From Nocardia nova (lineage in GTDB: Bacteria; Actinomycetota; Actinomycetes; Mycobacteriales; Mycobacteriaceae): DNA of 64,000 nt. The notes beneath the pieces are model-generated. The model saw only the letters and a program-made list of their open reading frames with translations. It searched no databases and was not told the origin of the DNA. Below, one piece after another: positions 58,913 to 64,000 of the stretch; position 1 is the first letter of the stretch; each line of letters begins with the position of its first letter. The translations under genes were made by a program, and so were the position numbers. The stretch lies in contig NZ_PSZE01000007.1 in assembly GCF_002933465.1 (NCBI RefSeq), forward strand, positions 124,001 to 188,000. Direction: 5' to 3'.

Positions 58913-61351
58913 CTAACCGGCACCGGCGGCAGTGTCCGTTTCGCTCGGTTTCTTCGGCTCCTGATGCGGGACGACCCCCAGTAGCGCCGCCTCGATGGCA
59001 CGGCGTCGCGGCGGGGTGTCGTCCTCGCCCAGATCGAGGCCGAACGAGTCGACCACCACCGAGCCCATCGTGTCGGCCTTCGCCCACCGCACATCCGCGC
59101 CCAGGGCGGCCAATGCCGCGGCCAACCGGCTGAGCAGGCCGATGCGATCCTCGGCACGCAGTTCGAGGACCACCTCACCGGGCCGGTCGACCTCGATCCA
59201 GAGCAGCCTCGGCTCGGCCTGGGCGTACGGACTGGTTCGAGCCGCCGCCTCGCGCTCCTTGTCCGCGAGCACCGAGGCCAGCTTCAGATCACCGTTGATC
59301 GCGCGGATCAGCTCCTGGCGCAGCAGTCCGGCGTCGGGCGGATTGCCGAAGGTCGGTGTGACCACGAAGGTGTCGATCGCGGTGTCACCGGAGGCCGCCA
59401 GGGTCGCGGACAGCACCCGCAGAGAATGCACGGCGAGCACCCCGGCCGCCTCCGAGAGCAGGCCGGGAGTATCGGGAGCGACGACCGTGACGACGTGGAT
59501 GTAGCGTCCGTCGCCGGGCGTCAGTTCCACGTGCACACCACCGGCCGCGGCCCTGTCCAGCACGGCCGCGTCAACCACCGCCGGGGTCGGCGAAACCCGT
59601 TGTGGTGCGGGCTCTCCCGCCATCGCGGCGTGTCCGCGGCGCACCAGTTCCGCGATCAGGGAAGCCTTCCACTCCCCCCATACGCCCGGACCGGTCGCCA
59701 GCGAATCGGCCTCGGCGAGGGTGTGCAGCAGATCCAGCAGCTGCCGGTCACCGCCCAGCGCCTCGACCACACCGGCGGCGGTCGCCGGATCGTCGAGATC
59801 GCGCCGGGTCGCGGTTTGCGGCAGCAGCAGATGATGCCGCACGATTGCCGCCAGGCTGTGCACATCCTCGGGCCACAGGCCCAGCCGGCGGCCGATCCGG
59901 TCGGCCAGTTCGGCACCCACCACGCTGTGATCCTCGGTGCGCCCCTTGCCGATATCGTGCAGCAGCGCACCCAGCAGCAGCAGATCCGGCCGGGCGACCC
60001 GGGTGCTCAGCGCGCCGGCGTAGGCCACGGTCTCGACCAGGTGGCGGTCGACGGTCCAGGTGTGTACGGCATCGCGGGGCGGCAGATCACGCACCGCTCC
60101 CCATTCCGGAAACAGCCTGCCCCACAAGCCCGTTCGATCCAACGCCTCCACCGCATCGATGGTGCCGCGGCCGGCGCCGAGCAGCACCAGCAGATCGTTG
60201 AGCGCCTCGCGCGGCCACGGTTCACGCAGTTCCGGGGCATCCTCGGAGAGGCGGCTGAGGGTGGTGGCCGACATCGGCAGGCCGGTGCGCGCCGACGCGG
60301 CGGCGACCCGCAGGATCAGGCCGGGATCGCGCTGCGGCCGGGCATCGCGAGCCAGCACCACCTCACCGGCGTGTTCGACCACGCCCTCGTCGAGCGGGCG
60401 GCGCACGGGCAGGCGCCGCAATCGGGCCAGACCGCGGCGCGGCAACGCGTTGGCGGCGGTGCGCAGGCCGACGTCGACCGAATAGACGACCGTGCGCGCC
60501 GCGTCGCTGAGCGTGCGCGCCAGATCGAATCGATCGCCGATGCGCAGGGCGGCGCCGATTTCGTCCGCGTCCTGGGCGCGCAGCTGATCACGGGAACGCC
60601 CGGCCACCCGGTGCAGTTCGGTACGCACGTCCAGCAGCCGGCGATGGGCGGCCTCGAGACCACCGCCGGGAACGTCGGGTCCCAGGCCGGGCATGGCGTC
60701 GGTCAGCTGGGCGATGGCCAGCGCGTCGAGCAGCTGAATATCGCGCAGTCCGCCGCGCCCGTTCTTGAGGTCGGGTTCGGCCCGGTGCGCGATCTCGCCG
60801 TTGCGCTTCCACCGCGCGTGCGTCTGTTCCACCAATTCGCCGAAGCGGGAACGGATTCCGGTTCGCCATTCGCGGCGAACGCCGCCGATGAGCAGATTGC
60901 TCAACTCAGCGTCGCCGACGATGTGGCGGGCATCGAGCATGCCGAGCGCGGCGGTGAGATCGTCGGCGGCCACCCGCAGCGCCTGCGGCACGGTCCGCAC
61001 GCTGTGATCGAGCTTGATATGGGCGTCCCACAGCGGATACCAGAGCCGGTCGGCCACCTCGGCGACCCGCGCGGGGTCGACATCGTCGTGCAGCAACACC
61101 AGATCCAAATCCGAATACGGCAGCATCTCGCGCCGTCCCAGTCCGCCGACCGCTATTACGGCCAGCCCGCTGTCGGCGGTGATGCCCAGCTCCGCACCCT
61201 TCGTGGTCAACCACAGCTCATGCAGGTCGACCAGCGCCTGCCGCAGCGCCTCGGCGCTCAGCCGGGGCCGCCGGGGATCACCACCGTCGAGCAGTTGATC
61301 TCGTGCGGCCACCAGATCCTTGGCGCCCTCGGACAATCCGTCTGCACTCAT
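58913..61351 (-). CDS. glnD: PII uridylyltransferase/uridylyl-removing protein GlnD
   Basis: An 812-residue nitrogen sensor that modifies GlnB. It has a nucleotidyltransferase domain ([20 protein letters not shown], near residue 70), an HD domain (LLHDIGKG and DHSVVGAE) and two C-terminal ACT domains that bind glutamine (from about residues 620 and 730). The ATG 61351 is chosen; GTG 61366 is possible. It follows glnB by 82 bases in amt-glnB-glnD. Actinobacterial GlnD often adenylylates rather than uridylylates PII. Confidence 0.94.
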   Translation of the reverse strand: MSADGLSEGAKDLVAARDQLLDGGDPRRPRLSAEALRQALVDLHELWLTTKGAELGITADSGLAVIAVGGLGRREMLPYSDLDLVLLHDDVDPARVAEVADRLWYPLWDAHIKLDHSVRTVPQALRVAADDLTAALGMLDARHIVGDAELSNLLIGGVRREWRTGIRSRFGELVEQTHARWKRNGEIAHRAEPDLKNGRGGLRDIQLLDALAIAQLTDAMPGLGPDVPGGGLEAAHRRLLDVRTELHRVAGRSRDQLRAQDADEIGAALRIGDRFDLARTLSDAARTVVYSVDVGLRTAANALPRRGLARLRRLPVRRPLDEGVVEHAGEVVLARDARPQRDPGLILRVAAASARTGLPMSATTLSRLSEDAPELREPWPREALNDLLVLLGAGRGTIDAVEALDRTGLWGRLFPEWGAVRDLPPRDAVHTWTVDRHLVETVAYAGALSTRVARPDLLLLGALLHDIGKGRTEDHSVVGAELADRIGRRLGLWPEDVHSLAAIVRHHLLLPQTATRRDLDDPATAAGVVEALGGDRQLLDLLHTLAEADSLATGPGVWGEWKASLIAELVRRGHAAMAGEPAPQRVSPTPAVVDAAVLDRAAAGGVHVELTPGDGRYIHVVTVVAPDTPGLLSEAAGVLAVHSLRVLSATLAASGDTAIDTFVVTPTFGNPPDAGLLRQELIRAINGDLKLASVLADKEREAAARTSPYAQAEPRLLWIEVDRPGEVVLELRAEDRIGLLSRLAAALAALGADVRWAKADTMGSVVVDSFGLDLGEDDTPPRRRAIEAALLGVVPHQEPKKPSETDTAAGAG

Positions 61352-61433
61352 ACCCGCAACCACCACCCGTTCATGCGAGCAGCCCCGTCCCCGGCCGGCG
61401 CCAGGGAGCGGGGCTGCCCGAATCCTTCATCTC

Positions 61434-63171
<1,738 letters not shown>

Positions 63172-63242
63172 CTTGTTCCTCCTCATCTCGGGCCCGGCCG
63201 AACTGCGGCAAACGAGCCTGCACAGAAGGGTCGCGATCGGGT

Positions 63243-63280
63243 GTTTCGTCCGTGCCGCCGTGATGTTTCGCATGCGTGAA
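63243..63280 (-). promoter_or_regulatory. GlnR-like binding site before amt
   Basis: On the minus strand the order is TTCAC-N6-GAAAC-N6-GCGGC-N6-GAAAC. The consensus for actinobacterial GlnR is GTNAC-N6-GAAAC in tandem; both GAAAC elements are exact and 22 bases apart, and the upstream GTNAC half matches 4 of 5 bases. The site lies upstream of amt-glnB-glnD, where GlnR activates under nitrogen limitation. Confidence 0.65.
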
Positions 63281-63390
63281 CGGATCTGCTTCCTGTGTTG
63301 CTACCAGGTTTCAGCGCGCACACAGCGCATGTCGGCGCACTGTGAGGACCGTGTCGAAATGAGGAGGAACTGCCGTTTTGCCTCTCGCCG

Positions 63391-64000
63391 CTACCCGAGG
63401 AGGGCGTCGACGAATGCGGACGGTTCGAAGGGGGCCAGATCGTCGGCGCCCTCGCCGAGGCCGACCAGTTTCACCGGCACGCCGAGCTCGTGCTGCACCT
63501 GGAAGACGATGCCGCCCTTGGCGGTGCCGTCGAGTTTGGTGAGTACGACGCCGGTGATGTCGACGACCTCCGCGAAGACCCGGGCCTGGGTGAGCCCGTT
63601 CTGCCCGACGGTCGCGTCGAGCACGAGCAGGACCTCGTCGACGGCGGCCTTCTTCTCCACCACGCGCTTGACCTTGCCCAGCTCGTCCATCAAACCGGTC
63701 TTGGTGTGCAGGCGGCCCGCGGTGTCGACCAGAACCACGTCGACACCCTCCTCGATACCGGTGCTGACCGCGTCGAAGGCCACCGATGCCGGATCAGCGC
63801 CCTCGCGGCCGCGGACCGTGTCGGCGCCGACGCGTTCGCCCCAGGTCTGGAGCTGGTCGGCGGCGGCGGCGCGGAAGGTGTCGGCGGCGCCGAGCAGCAC
63901 GCGACGGCCGTCGGCGACGAGCACGCGCGCCAATTTGCCGGTGGTGGTGGTCTTACCGGTGCCGTTCACGCCGACGACCAGCAGAATCGACGGGTGATCG
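63391..64000 (-). CDS. ftsY: signal recognition particle receptor FtsY (partial, 5' end beyond window)
   Basis: The C-terminal 202 residues of the SRP receptor GTPase. The P-loop is [15 protein letters not shown], and [38 protein letters not shown] and [14 protein letters not shown] follow. It ends FVDALLG. The frame is open to the right edge, so the N and A domains lie outside. An in-frame GTG at 63969 is internal. Confidence 0.95.
   Translation of the reverse strand, partial: DHPSILLVVGVNGTGKTTTTGKLARVLVADGRRVLLGAADTFRAAAADQLQTWGERVGADTVRGREGADPASVAFDAVSTGIEEGVDVVLVDTAGRLHTKTGLMDELGKVKRVVEKKAAVDEVLLVLDATVGQNGLTQARVFAEVVDITGVVLTKLDGTAKGGIVFQVQHELGVPVKLVGLGEGADDLAPFEPSAFVDALLG

Noticed and set aside
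58898..58918. IdeR-like sequence AGGTTGGTAAACCT before the hypothetical gene at 58398
   Set aside because: Only a short palindrome with about 12 of 19 consensus matches, overlapping the end of glnD and some 190 bases from the start; too weak to call.

Overview
The window is GC-rich chromosomal DNA from an actinomycete of the order Mycobacteriales, most likely Nocardia or a close relative. The basis is heavy GTG/TTG start use, actinobacterial family signatures (PBP-lipo, Rip1-type site-2 protease, DUF2469, DUF2631), and a housekeeping gene order matching, from memory, the Mycobacterium tuberculosis block from Rv2864c to Rv2921c. The genus call is inference.

Layout. 1-566: 3' part of an ABC-2 permease. 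747-1588: nitrobindin-like protein and a 51-residue secreted micropeptide with its own hairpin. 1705-5718 (minus): PBP, GNAT and ispG, the left part of a conserved dxr-rip-ispG-GNAT-pbp block. 5719-9266 is accessory DNA inside that block: endonuclease V, small ORFs, a three-helix-bundle protein, a decayed SulP permease and a diacylglycerol kinase-like protein. 9250-11649: rip and dxr. 11782-16003: DUF2631, a LysR-type sensor domain without its HTH, a PAP2 phosphatase, two tandem crcB/fluC genes with a structured leader, and a PucR-type regulator.

16108-27813 is a complete hopanoid operon on the plus strand: hpnC, hpnD, hpnE, a polyprenyl synthase, shc, an HpnG-IspH fusion, hpnH, a dxs and a second ispG. 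Five junctions overlap or nearly touch. It couples C30 hopene synthesis and side-chain extension to three MEP-pathway activities. An iron island follows (27903-31434): an IdeR-type box, an EfeU-EfeO fusion and the Tat-secreted peroxidase EfeB, then a decayed MFS gene.

The rest returns to the conserved backbone, mostly on the minus strand: rlmN, lapA-like, cdsA, frr, pyrH, tsf, rpsB; two DUF202 proteins; an M23 peptidase whose reading frame runs on through the antisense of a siderophore-interacting protein gene (which has its own iron box); DUF1990, xerC, dprA, comM, yraN, DUF2469, rnhB, lepB, rplS; a membrane protein; tex; trmD-rimM-khpA-rpsP; an amidohydrolase; ffh; then nitrogen control, amt-glnB-glnD, with a GlnR-like site before amt; and the 3' part of ftsY at the right edge. 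I saw no rRNA, tRNA, CRISPR array, intact transposon or prophage.
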